Shown here: one piece after another, positions 7,971 to 16,104 of the stretch | Numbering within the stretch: position 1 is the first letter of the stretch | How the letters are laid out: each line of letters begins with the position of its first letter | From: Legionella anisa | GTDB taxonomy: Bacteria; Pseudomonadota; Gammaproteobacteria; Legionellales; Legionellaceae | Length of the DNA: 64,000 bases | NCBI RefSeq assembly: GCF_001467525.1 | Contig: NZ_LNXS01000053.1 | Coordinates: 48,393 to 112,392 of the forward strand | Direction: 5' to 3' | Notes under the pieces: model-generated | Databases searched by the model: none | What the model was told of the DNA's origin: nothing | The model's input: the letters and a program-made list of their open reading frames with translations, nothing else | Position numbers and translations under genes: made by a program

Positions 7971-8420
7971 TTCCCCTGGTTCACCACCCTGCCATGGGTT
8001 CATTACCTTAATTTTAAACCCAAGGAATGTTATCATGCCGTCCGTTTTGAAAAGGCAACGCGCTATTACGTCATTCGCCTGGAACAGGATTTATTGGGTG
8101 ACTGGACACTCTGCGCATCCAATGGACGTATCAAGTCCAGATTTGGGCAAAGCCATATTATTGCCTTTGCAAGTTTTTCTGATGCCTTGAAGCACTTTTG
8201 CGTCATGGTGAAAGAACGAAACCAACGCGGTTATTATCTGATCTCTTATCAAACCCATGATGTTCTATACCAACAAATACTACCATGGGCCTGCTTTATG
8301 GAGGATCCAGCACCTATGAAAAAGAGACCTCGGAAAAAGCAAGTTCGATCATTGCTGAATCAAAACTCAACCATTCAATCCCAATCTCAGGACTCTCAGC
8401 AAATGCTGCTTATTTTTTAA
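7971..8420 (+). pseudogene. WGR-domain-like protein lacking a normal start codon
   Basis: The frame opens right after the resolvase stop and ends at 8418-8420. It contains a WGR-like fold: RYYVIRLEQDLLGDWTL, then SNGRI where WGRI is usual, then a segment with FASFSDALKHFCVMV and RGYYLIS. WGR domains bind nucleic acids. No ATG or GTG occurs in frame upstream of the domain; the first usual alternative start is TTG at 8094, inside it. Either a CTG at 7989 is used, the gene has lost its start by a small frameshift, or it is translated by reading on from the resolvase. The C-terminus is lysine- and glutamine-rich. Confidence 0.5.
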
Positions 8421-8528
8421 CGAGTACCACCTTCCAATTATAAAAAAAGAGAATAATTATTTTCCACAATCAGAATAATTTGTCTTTAGATATAGGATAT
8501 ATTATATTATATATAGATGGAGATAATG

Positions 8529-8762
8529 ATGAATAAAGTTTTAATATCAATACCCGATCAAATCGCTTCTAGAATGAGAGCAGCAATACCTCAGCGACAA
8601 CGCAGCAAGGTGATTGCTCATCTTATTGAAAAAGAAATTGAACGACGTGAAAAAGCGCTCTATGAATGCGCTTTAGCTGTTGAAAATGATCATGGTTTAC
8701 AAAATGAAATGAACGATTGGGATATAACGGTTCAAGATGGATTAACTGATGAATCGTGGTGA
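8529..8762 (+). CDS. Antitoxin of a MazEF-like pair (ribbon-helix-helix type)
   Basis: The product begins MNKVLISIPDQIASRMRAAI and continues QRQRSKVIAHLIEKEIERRE, a pattern of small ribbon-helix-helix antitoxins, followed by an acidic C-terminus ending TDESW. I chose the ATG at 8529 because GGAG lies six bases upstream; ATGs at 8517 and 8526 are less well placed. It overlaps the MazF-type gene by 14 bases. A run of AT-rich sequence with TATATTATATTATATA just upstream probably holds the autoregulated promoter. Confidence 0.8.
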   Translation: MNKVLISIPDQIASRMRAAIPQRQRSKVIAHLIEKEIERREKALYECALAVENDHGLQNEMNDWDITVQDGLTDESW

Positions 8763-9069
8763 TGTATATTGGGTAAACCTCGACCCTACTACAGGCTCTG
8801 AAATCAACAAACTCAGACCTTGCGTTTTAGTTGGAGCAACACCGATTAATCAAGCAAGACGCACTGTTGTCGTCGTTCCTCTTTCAAGCTCTGCTACAGC
8901 CAGACCACCAATTACCATCACTGTTTCTTGTCTTGGCAAACAAGTTACCGCAGTTTGTGATCAAATAAGAACGATTGATAAAAGTCGTTTAAAAAAAGTG
9001 GCAGGAAACCTTTCAGATAAAGATTTAAATGCCTTGGATGATGGGTTACGACAAGTTTTATGCCTTTGA
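8749..9069 (+). CDS. mazF: MazF/PemK-family endoribonuclease toxin
   Basis: The 106-residue product is a full-length MazF/PemK toxin: MNRGDVYWVNLDPTTGSE at the N-terminus, KLRPCVLVGA, then VVVVPLSSS, and VTAVCDQIRTIDKSRL, with the loop arginine and serine/threonine of the ribonuclease site. The family cleaves free mRNA at short sequence motifs. It is translationally coupled to the antitoxin through a 14-base overlap. It is the third toxin-antitoxin locus within 6 kb. Confidence 0.93.
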   Translation: MNRGDVYWVNLDPTTGSEINKLRPCVLVGATPINQARRTVVVVPLSSSATARPPITITVSCLGKQVTAVCDQIRTIDKSRLKKVAGNLSDKDLNALDDGLRQVLCL

Positions 9070-9506
9070 TTAAAACTTAATCTACTCCAAACCTTTAATG
9101 TTACGCCGTTATTCTGTCATGAACTCATAAAATAACCTTGCACCAATACCAGAGAGACTGATAAGGATTCTAAGCAACCACTTAAAAGGAAATGACATGG
9201 GTTGCGAATGCTATCAAGCTGCTATCGGAGCAGATAGAAAGGTGCTCTGTATGTAATAAAAGAAACATTTGAAATTCTGGGTGAAACTCATAAAGCACAT
9301 CTTGAATCCAAGAAAAATTGATAGCAAGTCGGGAGAACTCATCAAGCAATCAGGCAATTTAAAAAATAGGTAATTTATCTCAACGCCACTGCAAATTAGA
9401 GTTTTCCTAGTGTAACTGTTAAGAAAATCAATCTTAATATACAGAGTAATTAAATTTTAAATAGTTTGCTCAATTATCGGCTTACTTGATTTAACTAGAA
9501 CGTCTA
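9070..9506. other. Gene-free stretch, 437 bases
   Basis: No open frame of credible length or codon use is present on either strand. Short frames such as the one encoding EILGETHKAHLESKKN near 9273 could be gene debris, but nothing is recognisable. The stretch lies between the MazF-type gene and a truncated methyltransferase copy, so it is probably the scar of past insertions or deletions. Confidence 0.5.
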
Positions 9507-9995
9507 TCAAATAAAATCTAAATAGGAAAATCGATTGGGTTTAACATAAGCAGAAAGAACAACAAACCCTCCTTCCCCATAGCCTGGTTTACTCTCCTCT
9601 GGCGTTAATATAGTATCAACAGGAGAGAATAAAGTTTGATAAATTGCTTCTTCTTTAAAATTAATTTCATGAAGCAATTCAAAGACCTCCTGTACCGAAT
9701 AAAAATGAGCGTATCGATAAAACAGATTATCTTGCTTGGTGGCCTCATATTGCTGTCCAATCATCGAATGTTTATCAATCATACCAATAATAAGCTTACC
9801 ATTGGGCTTTAAAACCCGTTTTGCTTCAAGAAGTGCTACTAAAGGTAAATTCAAAAAACACAATACTGTATTGAATAAGACAAAATCAAATTGTTGTTCA
9901 TACTTAGGAATCTCAATGTTAAATCGGGACAGGAGTGTTGGTAAAATATAAACAACCAAGGTGCTAAGGTGACACTGGATGCTATTTCGAGACAC
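9507..9995 (-). pseudogene. 5'-truncated copy of a class I SAM-dependent methyltransferase
   Basis: From about 9900 down to 9507 the product (FDFVLFNTVLCFLNLPLVAL onward) is closely similar to the C-terminal 120 residues of the intact methyltransferase at 36596-37246, including KPNGK, IIGMIDKHSM, GQQYEATKQDN and ESKPGYGEGG. The first 32 residues have no match, and the N-terminal SAM-binding glycine motif is missing. This copy cannot be an active methyltransferase. It is either a remnant of a duplication with 5' deletion or the far end of a rearrangement. The ATG is fortuitous. Confidence 0.85.
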
Positions 9996-10051
9996 ACTAT
10001 GTCGGATTAAATTAAGTCAATACGCTTAAAGTTATAAAATAATTCCAAATT

Positions 10052-11311
10052 TTAGATAGATCTATCCTGGGAACGCCTATGCAACCAGCCTTTTTCTTTG
10101 TGCCAGTTTCTCGTGATTTTCATAAAAAACGCAGCGTTAGCACCAATTTTGCGATAAGCAAGTTCCATTTCGCTATGACATAGAATGCATTCCTTAGGAT
10201 TAATCCCAAAGGTCTTTTGCATCAACTATGGGTATTTGAGATTGTAGGTTTTGGGCTCAGGTTCTTACCCCAATAAAGCACGAACTAATGGTAATTTCTC
10301 TCTCCGTACTCTATTTACAAGAAATCCATAATAGCGCAACATCCTGAAATGCTTTTTAGGGATATGTTGTACCAGTCTACGGATAAACTCCTCCGTAGAG
10401 CAGTGAAAATCTTCGTGTTGATTCGTCTTATGATTCAGGAAGTTAAAGGTTACATTTTGGCCATTGTAATGCCGTAACCTGCTGTGGCCAATCGGTGGCC
10501 TACGAATATAACGCCCAAGATAATTAATTGACGCCTGTGGGTTTTTTTGTGGTTTGGCCACATGAACTATCCACGGTTTGTTGAGTCTACGATTGAGCCA
10601 AGCGCTAAAATGACCCTGTGTCGGGCATAGGGCATTTAATACTTCAGGAAGAACAAGAACTCCTTCTCTATAGGCTTTTTTCAACATCTGTATCACACGA
10701 TAACGCCACATCTCCATAATCACTTTCTTTTTGAAGTAGAACGTGACAAAACGTGTCTCTTTATCATTTATCCCTCCTTGGGTAGTCGAGATATGCACGT
10801 GCGGATTGAACTTTAAATCTCAGCCAAAGCTATGAAGCGCTGCAAACATTCCGGGTAAGACTCCTTTATGACTCGCTAACCGCAGCAAAATAGAAGCTGC
10901 TACTGGCAGCAGCCAACCTAACAAAATCCAGTTTTCTTTGAAAAACCTCCATAATTCCCGTGGCATCGTAAACGTAATATGCTGCCAGTCACAACTGGGT
11001 AACAGATGAATTTGTTTGCTTATCCAATTCTCGGTGGCTTTCTTCCCACACTTCGAGCAAAACCGATTATGGCAGGTAAACGCAACTTTTTTGCTATGAG
11101 TGCATTTAGGGTTGGGGCAGTCATAACAGGAAAATCCTCGCAAGGTGCTCCCGCAACTTAAAATGTTCGAGATTGTTTCCAAAACCTCATGGCGTAGCGT
11201 GTCTTTATACTTCTGGAAATAGTGATACCAGGAGTTATCTTTGAGCAACAAGTCCTTCAGGCTTCTCTTTTGTTCGCAGTCCAACTCTTTTTTACTTACA
11301 GCATAAAGCAT
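10052..11311 (-). pseudogene. IS91-family transposase gene inactivated by three in-frame stops
   Basis: Reading one frame from 11311 to 10052 gives about 419 codons of an IS91-type transposase: a zinc-binding region with CYDCPNPKC, CHNRFCSKCGKKATENWI and HITFTMPRELW, the HUH motif in NPHVHISTTQGG, and the tyrosine region MLRYYGFLVNRVRREK. Three stops interrupt it: TGA at 10820-10822 just before the HUH motif, TAA at 10265-10267, and TAG at 10226-10228. A cysteine pair (CILC) follows the last stop. All three could come from C to T changes in arginine or glutamine codons. The element is dead unless supplied in trans. Confidence 0.88.
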
Positions 11312-11382
11312 TTACAAAGGCCAACCTCTTAATAAATTATCCTGATATAATCATTCATCTATCTATCCTTAATCGCTCTATA

Positions 11383-11664
11383 ATGAAGACTCAAAAGAAA
11401 CCACAAAAGCAAATCGATAAACTCCATGCAAAAAATCAAGGGCGCTGCTCCATATGTAAAATAGACTTTGGTGATGACTTTGCATCTTATACCTGGACTG
11501 GTTATGATTCTATAGGGCGTTTGCAAGTCACAAGCTAATGTTGTCATGAAAAAATAAGACGGCTCGTAAACATCGGATTATGTGGGTTTATTGATCCTGA
11601 TGAGTTCAATGAAGCAATTAAAAAGCATCCTTTGTATGAACAGTTTTATAATGTCATTTTGTAA
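11383..11664 (+). pseudogene. Small cysteine-rich protein gene with internal TAA
   Basis: The frame starts at ATG 11383 and ends at TAA 11662-11664, with one internal TAA at 11536-11538 (codon 52). Read through, it gives 93 codons with CSIC near residue 22 and CCHEKIRRL after the stop, which suggests a four-cysteine zinc-binding protein such as a small HNH-like or regulatory protein. The C-terminal half reads naturally (GLCGFIDPDEFNEAIKKHPL), so the internal stop is likely a mutation. The family is not identified. Confidence 0.5.
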
Positions 11665-11902
11665 TGAATTCTAAAGAAGGATTTTATTGCGCTGAGAGAT
11701 GAATAATAATTTACGGTCTTATGATGATTAGAACTCCAATGCTTCTTTACCCCTGCCAACGCATTTGGCTCTGAGCGAAGCGCCTTGAAAACTGCGTAAT
11801 TTGCCCCGATATTGGCTATTAAGTAATAAAATTAGAGCTATGAAACTTTGTGTAAAACGGTGACTAGAGTTTTTGATAAGCCAATCTTGAAAGGAGATTT
11901 AG

Positions 11903-12490
11903 ATGAAAAAGAAACTACTTCCTATTTTAATCTCTGTTCCTCTTATCACTATGATGTCAGCAGGAGCCATAGCACTTGAAGCGAAACAAAATAATCAAGT
12001 ACAAAAGAGTAAAGATTTATTAGCCTTAGATCCATTTGATAACGATCCCTTTTTTCAATCACCTTATGATGTTTTGAAGCAAATGGAAAAAATGCAACAG
12101 GCTATGGACCAGTTTATGAAGAGTCAATTCTCACAAATGCACACTAACCTTCTAAAACAACCCAATCAAATGCTCTTTGGTAATACAAATAATGTTGAAA
12201 TTAAAGAAAGTAAAAATGAGCTTGTTTATAAAATAAAATTACCTAAAGGTGGGGATAGTAAAGTTGATGTTTCTGTTAAAGAGGGACAATTAGTGGTTAG
12301 TTCAAATATAACGCAAAAAATCACTCGTGAACAGGATAATAGTAAAAGTGTAAGCTATTCTCAGAGTAATTACAGTCAAACATTCCAATTACCACAGGGC
12401 TATGATCCCAATTCTATGAGCTCAAAAGTGAAAGATTCAAATTTAATTGTGACATTTAAAAAATCACTTTCGACATCTTCAATACTCTAA
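11903..12490 (+). CDS. Exported Hsp20/alpha-crystallin-type protein
   Basis: The 195-residue product starts with a clear signal peptide (MKKKLLPILISVPLITMMS, cleavage probable near residue 25), so it should act in the periplasm. Residues 30-90 are methionine- and glutamine-rich. Residues 98-195 resemble a degenerate alpha-crystallin domain: ELVYKIKLPKG, VSVKEGQLVVSS, TFQLPQGYDPNSM and SNLIVTFKK. AAAGGAG lies nine bases before the ATG. A cytosolic Hsp20 gene follows after 147 bases. Most small heat-shock proteins are cytosolic, so an exported one is unusual; the role is probably holding unfolded envelope proteins. Confidence 0.85.
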   Translation: MKKKLLPILISVPLITMMSAGAIALEAKQNNQVQKSKDLLALDPFDNDPFFQSPYDVLKQMEKMQQAMDQFMKSQFSQMHTNLLKQPNQMLFGNTNNVEIKESKNELVYKIKLPKGGDSKVDVSVKEGQLVVSSNITQKITREQDNSKSVSYSQSNYSQTFQLPQGYDPNSMSSKVKDSNLIVTFKKSLSTSSIL

Positions 12491-12637
12491 GGGATTGAGA
12501 TTTTAAGCGTTGTAACGCCACATATCGATTTTGCAGATGATTGTTTTGTAATGTAATTGACTTGACAAAATGAGGTTGTGAGTCCAACTTTATAATCAGT
12601 CAGAAATGACAAACGTATCAATTTAAGGAGTGAAACG

Positions 12638-13129
12638 ATGAGTAAATTAATAAAATGGAAAAAAGAAACCCCGATTGCCATTGAGCATACACATAATCCG
12701 TTCTTAAGACTTCAAAATGAAATAGATCGTGTATTTCATGATTTTAATGATTTTTTTTCGCCCTCTCGATTCAATTGGGAATTTGATAATCTAAATCTTG
12801 CCCCATCAATGGATGTTGTGGAAGATAAAGATCATTACAGTATTGAGCTTGAGATGCCCGGTATGGATGAAAAAGATATCAAGGTTTCTTTAGCGGATAA
12901 TATATTGACCATTTCTGGTGAAAAGTCGACTTCTAAAAAGAATGAAGACAAAAAATATCTTTCTCGAGAAATTAGCTATGGGAAGTATGAGCGTTCTATT
13001 TCATTGCCTTCAACAATAGATGTTGATAAGGCTAAGGCAACTTTTAAAAAAGGAACACTTTGCATTGAGTTGCCGAAAAAAGAAGAGGCTAAAAAAAGTA
13101 CTCGTGATATCAAAGTAGAAAAAGCGTAG
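12638..13129 (+). CDS. Cytosolic small heat-shock protein, Hsp20 family
   Basis: The 163-residue product is a standard Hsp20 holdase. It has an N-terminal region with NPFLRLQNEIDRVFHDFNDF, then an alpha-crystallin domain from about residue 47 (PSMDVVEDKDHYSIELEMPG through FKKGTLCIELPKK), and a short lysine-rich tail. AAGGAG precedes the ATG. Such proteins keep unfolded proteins soluble during heat or oxidative stress until ATP-dependent chaperones refold them. The exported Hsp20 just upstream suggests protection of both compartments. A GC hairpin follows the gene. Confidence 0.94.
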   Translation: MSKLIKWKKETPIAIEHTHNPFLRLQNEIDRVFHDFNDFFSPSRFNWEFDNLNLAPSMDVVEDKDHYSIELEMPGMDEKDIKVSLADNILTISGEKSTSKKNEDKKYLSREISYGKYERSISLPSTIDVDKAKATFKKGTLCIELPKKEEAKKSTRDIKVEKA

Positions 13130-13136
13130 TCTATTG

Positions 13137-13155
13137 GCCCTGTAGCTAACAGGGC
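13137..13155 (+). terminator. Hairpin after the Hsp20 gene
   Basis: GCCCTGT at 13137-13143 and ACAGGGC at 13149-13155 form a perfect 7-base-pair stem with a 5-base loop, eight bases after the stop codon. There is no T run, so it is either a weak or factor-dependent transcript end or a 3' stabilising hairpin. Confidence 0.5.
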
Positions 13156-13689
13156 AACACCTTGAGCGGATTACATCATACTCCTCTTCTTCCAGTGCAG
13201 TATACATATATTTGCTTTTTTCATCGACGTCTTGGTTTTTATTTAGAAAATTGACATTTATTTTTTTTCATTGCCAATGCGTTCAATGATTGCATGATTT
13301 GTATTGCTCATAAGAATTTCCTTATAAAGAGAAATTATCCTTTCTTCCTTATTGATCTAGAAATCAACAAATCTCAAAGAAAACATCATCAGAAAAGAAC
13401 AAGAAACTCAATTACCTTACTTTTCTTATATTTATTGATGTATTTGAGAGATTTTTATTTATTAACTGTTGCAGAATTAATTATGCGAAGGCCAATAAGT
13501 TCTTTTTATTTTCCATGTGATATCTAATACGATATACAAATAATATTAAAAAATTTAAATTATTTTATGAACTTATTTTTAAGGACTTCTAAATAACTTC
13601 CCACATCATATTGATATTTTAGAAGCCCCTGATTTATTTTTAATATGCTTGTACTTCTGAGTGAATGTTATGATCACTAAGAGTGAAAG
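13156..13689. other. AT-rich gene-poor stretch, 534 bases
   Basis: The sequence between the Hsp20 hairpin and the left end of the IS3-family element is very AT-rich. A 77-codon frame at 13294-13527 has no ribosome site and an erratic composition, and I do not consider it a gene. No hairpin with a T run or other regulatory structure stands out. Confidence 0.5.
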
Positions 13690-13754
13690 TGATCTTCTCT
13701 CGAATAGCCGGACACCTTGTTTAAGAGATATAATCTCATCAACAAGGAGTAATC

Positions 13755-14057
13755 ATGGTAAGACAAGTTTATACAAAAGAGTTCAAAATTAAAGCTATTG
13801 AACTACTGGAATCAAGTAATAAGCCCTTAAGACAAGTAGCCAGAGAGCTTGTTGTAGCAGAAAATAACCTATATAACTGGCGCAAACAATACCTTCTCAA
13901 ACAAGAGAAAGTATTCCCAAATCAATCTCAATTAAATGAAAAAGACTTAGAATTAAAGCGATTGAAAGCGCGTGTAGCGGAGCTGGAAGAAGAGCGAGAA
14001 ATCTTAAAAAAGGCGGCAGCGTTTTTCGCCAAGGAAGGCCAGCGAAATATGCGGTAA
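13755..14057 (+). CDS. IS3-family transposase OrfA
   Basis: The 100-residue product is a typical IS3 OrfA: an N-terminal helix-turn-helix (YTKEFKIKAIELLESSNKPL through VAENNLYNWRKQYL) and a C-terminal leucine-zipper helix (LELKRLKARVAELEEEREIL) that mediates assembly with OrfB. AAGGAG precedes the ATG. It lies just inside the left inverted repeat. OrfA alone binds the ends but cannot transpose, and orfB downstream is broken. Confidence 0.92.
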   Translation: MVRQVYTKEFKIKAIELLESSNKPLRQVARELVVAENNLYNWRKQYLLKQEKVFPNQSQLNEKDLELKRLKARVAELEEEREILKKAAAFFAKEGQRNMR

Positions 14058-14774
14058 TAAAAGAACAATCGGCTTTTCATCGTGTACAAAAGCTTTGTTA
14101 GGCATTAGGCGTATCCAGTAGCGATTACAACAGGCATTGCGTAAGTTGGGTAAATATCATGGGAAAGCGAGGATCAAACGCTTAATGCAGCAGGAAGAAC
14201 TCAAACCTAAAGCGGCAAGGCGTTTTAAAGTGACAACAGATAGTCGCCACTCAAAGCATGTGGCCGAAAATATCTTGGGAAGACCATTTAATCCTGTTGC
14301 TATTAACACCGTTTGGGCGTCTGATATAACCTACATTCAAACTGATGAGGGCTGGCTTTATCTAGCATAGATTTATTCAATCGACAGATTGTCGGTTGGA
14401 GCATGGGAACTCGGTTGGTTACAAGCCTTATTGAAGATGCTCTTATCATGGCGATTCACCGCAATAACCCACCTAATGGCGTTATTCATCATTCTGATAT
14501 AGGATCTCAATATTGCAGTAATGCTTATCAATCGCTTCTCAAAGAACATGATTTTATTTGCTCCATGAGTGGCTCGGGTAACTGTTATGACAATGCAGTT
14601 ATGGAAAGTTTCTATCATACTTTGAAAGTCGAAATGATTTATGGGGAACAATATAAAACTAGAAAGGATGCTCGATTAGCTCTATTCGATTACATTGAAG
14701 TGTTTTACAATCGTCAGCGCATCCATTCAACTTTAGGGTTTCAGACCCCGAATGACTTTGGGTTGGTTGCATAA
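14045..14774 (+). pseudogene. IS3-family transposase OrfB, broken by a stop, a frameshift and deletions
   Basis: The frame begins KYAVIKEQSAFHRVQKLC inside the end of orfA and hits TAG at 14099-14101. After SSSDYN the region that normally follows is missing; the next recognisable piece, ALRKLGKYHGKARIKRLM, starts near 14128. A second break lies near 14367-14371, where LYLA stops and DLFNRQIVGWSM continues in another frame. The three catalytic acidic residues of the DDE domain are still readable (ASDITYIQ, HHSDIGSQYCS, VMESFYHTLK) but in separate frames. No active transposase can be made. Confidence 0.85.
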
Positions 14775-14845
14775 TGTTGGTGTCCTGTTTTTTCGAGGAA
14801 AGATCAAATGTGGCGTATTTTGAGGCGACTATAGGCATTTGTTCA

Positions 14846-15040
14846 TTATTCTACGGGTGCTTTTTTAAAATGTCGAACTACCTTTGTCGTCGCATTGTCA
14901 ATTATTTCGCCTCTAATGTCGCCGGGTGTATCACTAACTTCGGCTAACATCCAAATATATAATTTCTCAATATCATCGCCAGACTTATATTGTATTATTT
15001 TCTCATTGGAATAAATTCGTGCGGTATATTGTTGATTCAT
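14846..15040 (-). CDS. Hypothetical protein, 64 aa
   Basis: This short soluble protein (MNQQYTARIYSNEKIIQYKS onward) has an ATG at 15038-15040 preceded by GAATGGAGAATGAGA-type purine-rich sequence on the minus strand. It has a beta-rich look with RIYSNEKIIQYKS and EIIDNATTKVVRHF. Nothing in it indicates a function. It lies 40 bases from the right end of the IS3 element, so it may be a native gene next to the insertion. Confidence 0.6.
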   Translation of the reverse strand: MNQQYTARIYSNEKIIQYKSGDDIEKLYIWMLAEVSDTPGDIRGEIIDNATTKVVRHFKKAPVE

Positions 15041-15395
15041 ATCTCATTCTCCATTCAAGATATTGCTCAATAAATCCATTTCACAATTTCATCTTGAAAG
15101 ACCTTCTTTTAAGCAAAATCTTATTATAAATTATAGCCTAGTTGGGGTGCTCGTTGAGATGTTTTGATACGTTTTGCTTGTCCTATTTGTTTAATCAGAT
15201 ATTCGTCAAGGAATCGGCGGTTTAACAAACCAGTCAAGAGCTCGCAGATTGATTGAGAATGCAGTATGGGGTAAGTCAGGATACGTGTGCAAAATGGGTC
15301 ACTTCATTTTTATAGAGACCCATAACCCTTGCCGTGTATGGGTTGTAGCCTTTTGCCATAGAAATGGTTTTTAAGATAAAAATTAGAGTAAACTA
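15041..15395. other. Gene-poor stretch, 355 bases
   Basis: A start-less frame at 15195-15374 encodes a peptide containing GLTNQSRARRLIENAVWG, possibly debris of an older gene, but I cannot identify it. A weak inverted repeat ATGGGTC/GACCCAT is present at 15294-15323 with a 16-base loop. No promoter or terminator is clear. Confidence 0.4.
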
Positions 15396-15827
15396 TTACT
15401 GCTCCCATGGTGGCTTTGGTGTGATTGTCAATGGGGTAGAACTATCATCTTTTTTCATTTCCTCCTGATTTGCAGTAAGATCAAGAGCGTTATGTCGCAT
15501 TGTTGTTTTAAAATTTTGCATTCTTTCACGTGCTGCTAATAATTCTTCCTCTGATGGTTGCAGTGTAACCGATGACAACTGACTTTGCTCATCTTTATTG
15601 TATGGTTTATCAGCGCAAACAAATGGAAGTGCCTGGTTAGTTATAACATGAATTGTTGATAATTCATTATGCCCACTTGGTAGTGATATTAACTCAACAT
15701 TATACCCGTTTCTTTGTAATTCTTGAGGGAATCTTTGGTTAGCTTCAAGTCGAGTTTCGCCTGTAACATTATATTTGATTTGGTTAGCAGGTGTTTGTCT
15801 CAGGGTTTCTAATTGGCCAATAGACAT
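15396..15827 (-). CDS. Hypothetical protein, about 143 aa
   Basis: The product (MSIGQLETLRQTPANQIKYN onward) is soluble and polar and ends PPWEQ. A stretch with EEELLAARERMQNFKTTMR is predicted helical. No signal peptide, membrane segment or known motif is seen. The start at 15827 is the first ATG; a TTG 12 bases upstream is possible and neither has a good ribosome site. It may be the C-terminal remnant of a larger protein, since no promoter-like sequence lies close upstream. The family is not recognised. Confidence 0.5.
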   Translation of the reverse strand: MSIGQLETLRQTPANQIKYNVTGETRLEANQRFPQELQRNGYNVELISLPSGHNELSTIHVITNQALPFVCADKPYNKDEQSQLSSVTLQPSEEELLAARERMQNFKTTMRHNALDLTANQEEMKKDDSSTPLTITPKPPWEQ

Positions 15828-16104
15828 GAAAATATTCAAGCCTTGTGGTGAATAAATCTATTTTTTATCATTTGAAATAATCAAGTAGGAAGAAATGGAC
15901 GAGTAAGTTGCTTTAGTTACCATCGGAACAGGTAGTATTGATACAGCTGTATGTCAGGAGATGTAAAAAATCGAATTATCAAATTTCATTGATTGTTATT
16001 TCAAAGAAGGCAATCATGGACCAATAACCATGGCGCGCAAGCGCGGATTGTCCTTAGGACATGGCATTAACCCAAATTTTTATTGGAAAAAATGCAATGT
16101 TATT

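Larger units (their letters stand above)
13690..14806 (+). mobile_element. Degenerate IS3-family insertion sequence
   Basis: The element is bounded by imperfect inverted repeats: 13690-13716 starts TGATCTTCTCTCGAA and ends GGACACC, and 14779-14806 is its reverse counterpart, starting GGTGTCC and ending GAAAGATCA. Inside are an intact orfA and a damaged orfB, the usual IS3 arrangement. The element is about 1.1 kb; complete members are usually 1.2-1.5 kb, in line with internal deletions in orfB. The bases flanking the ends (AAG and AAT) do not form an exact target duplication. Confidence 0.8.

Noticed and set aside
12562..12596. TTGACA and TATAAT as a promoter for the cytosolic Hsp20 gene
   Set aside because: The two boxes are 23 bases apart, too far for a normal sigma-70 promoter, and no heat-shock -10 element is visible.
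13294..13527. Open frame of 77 codons in AT-rich DNA
   Set aside because: There is no ribosome site, the composition is erratic, and it lies in an otherwise empty gap beside the IS3 element.
15195..15374. Start-less frame containing GLTNQSRARRLIENAVWG
   Set aside because: No start codon, no identifiable family, and composition alone is not enough for a gene call.
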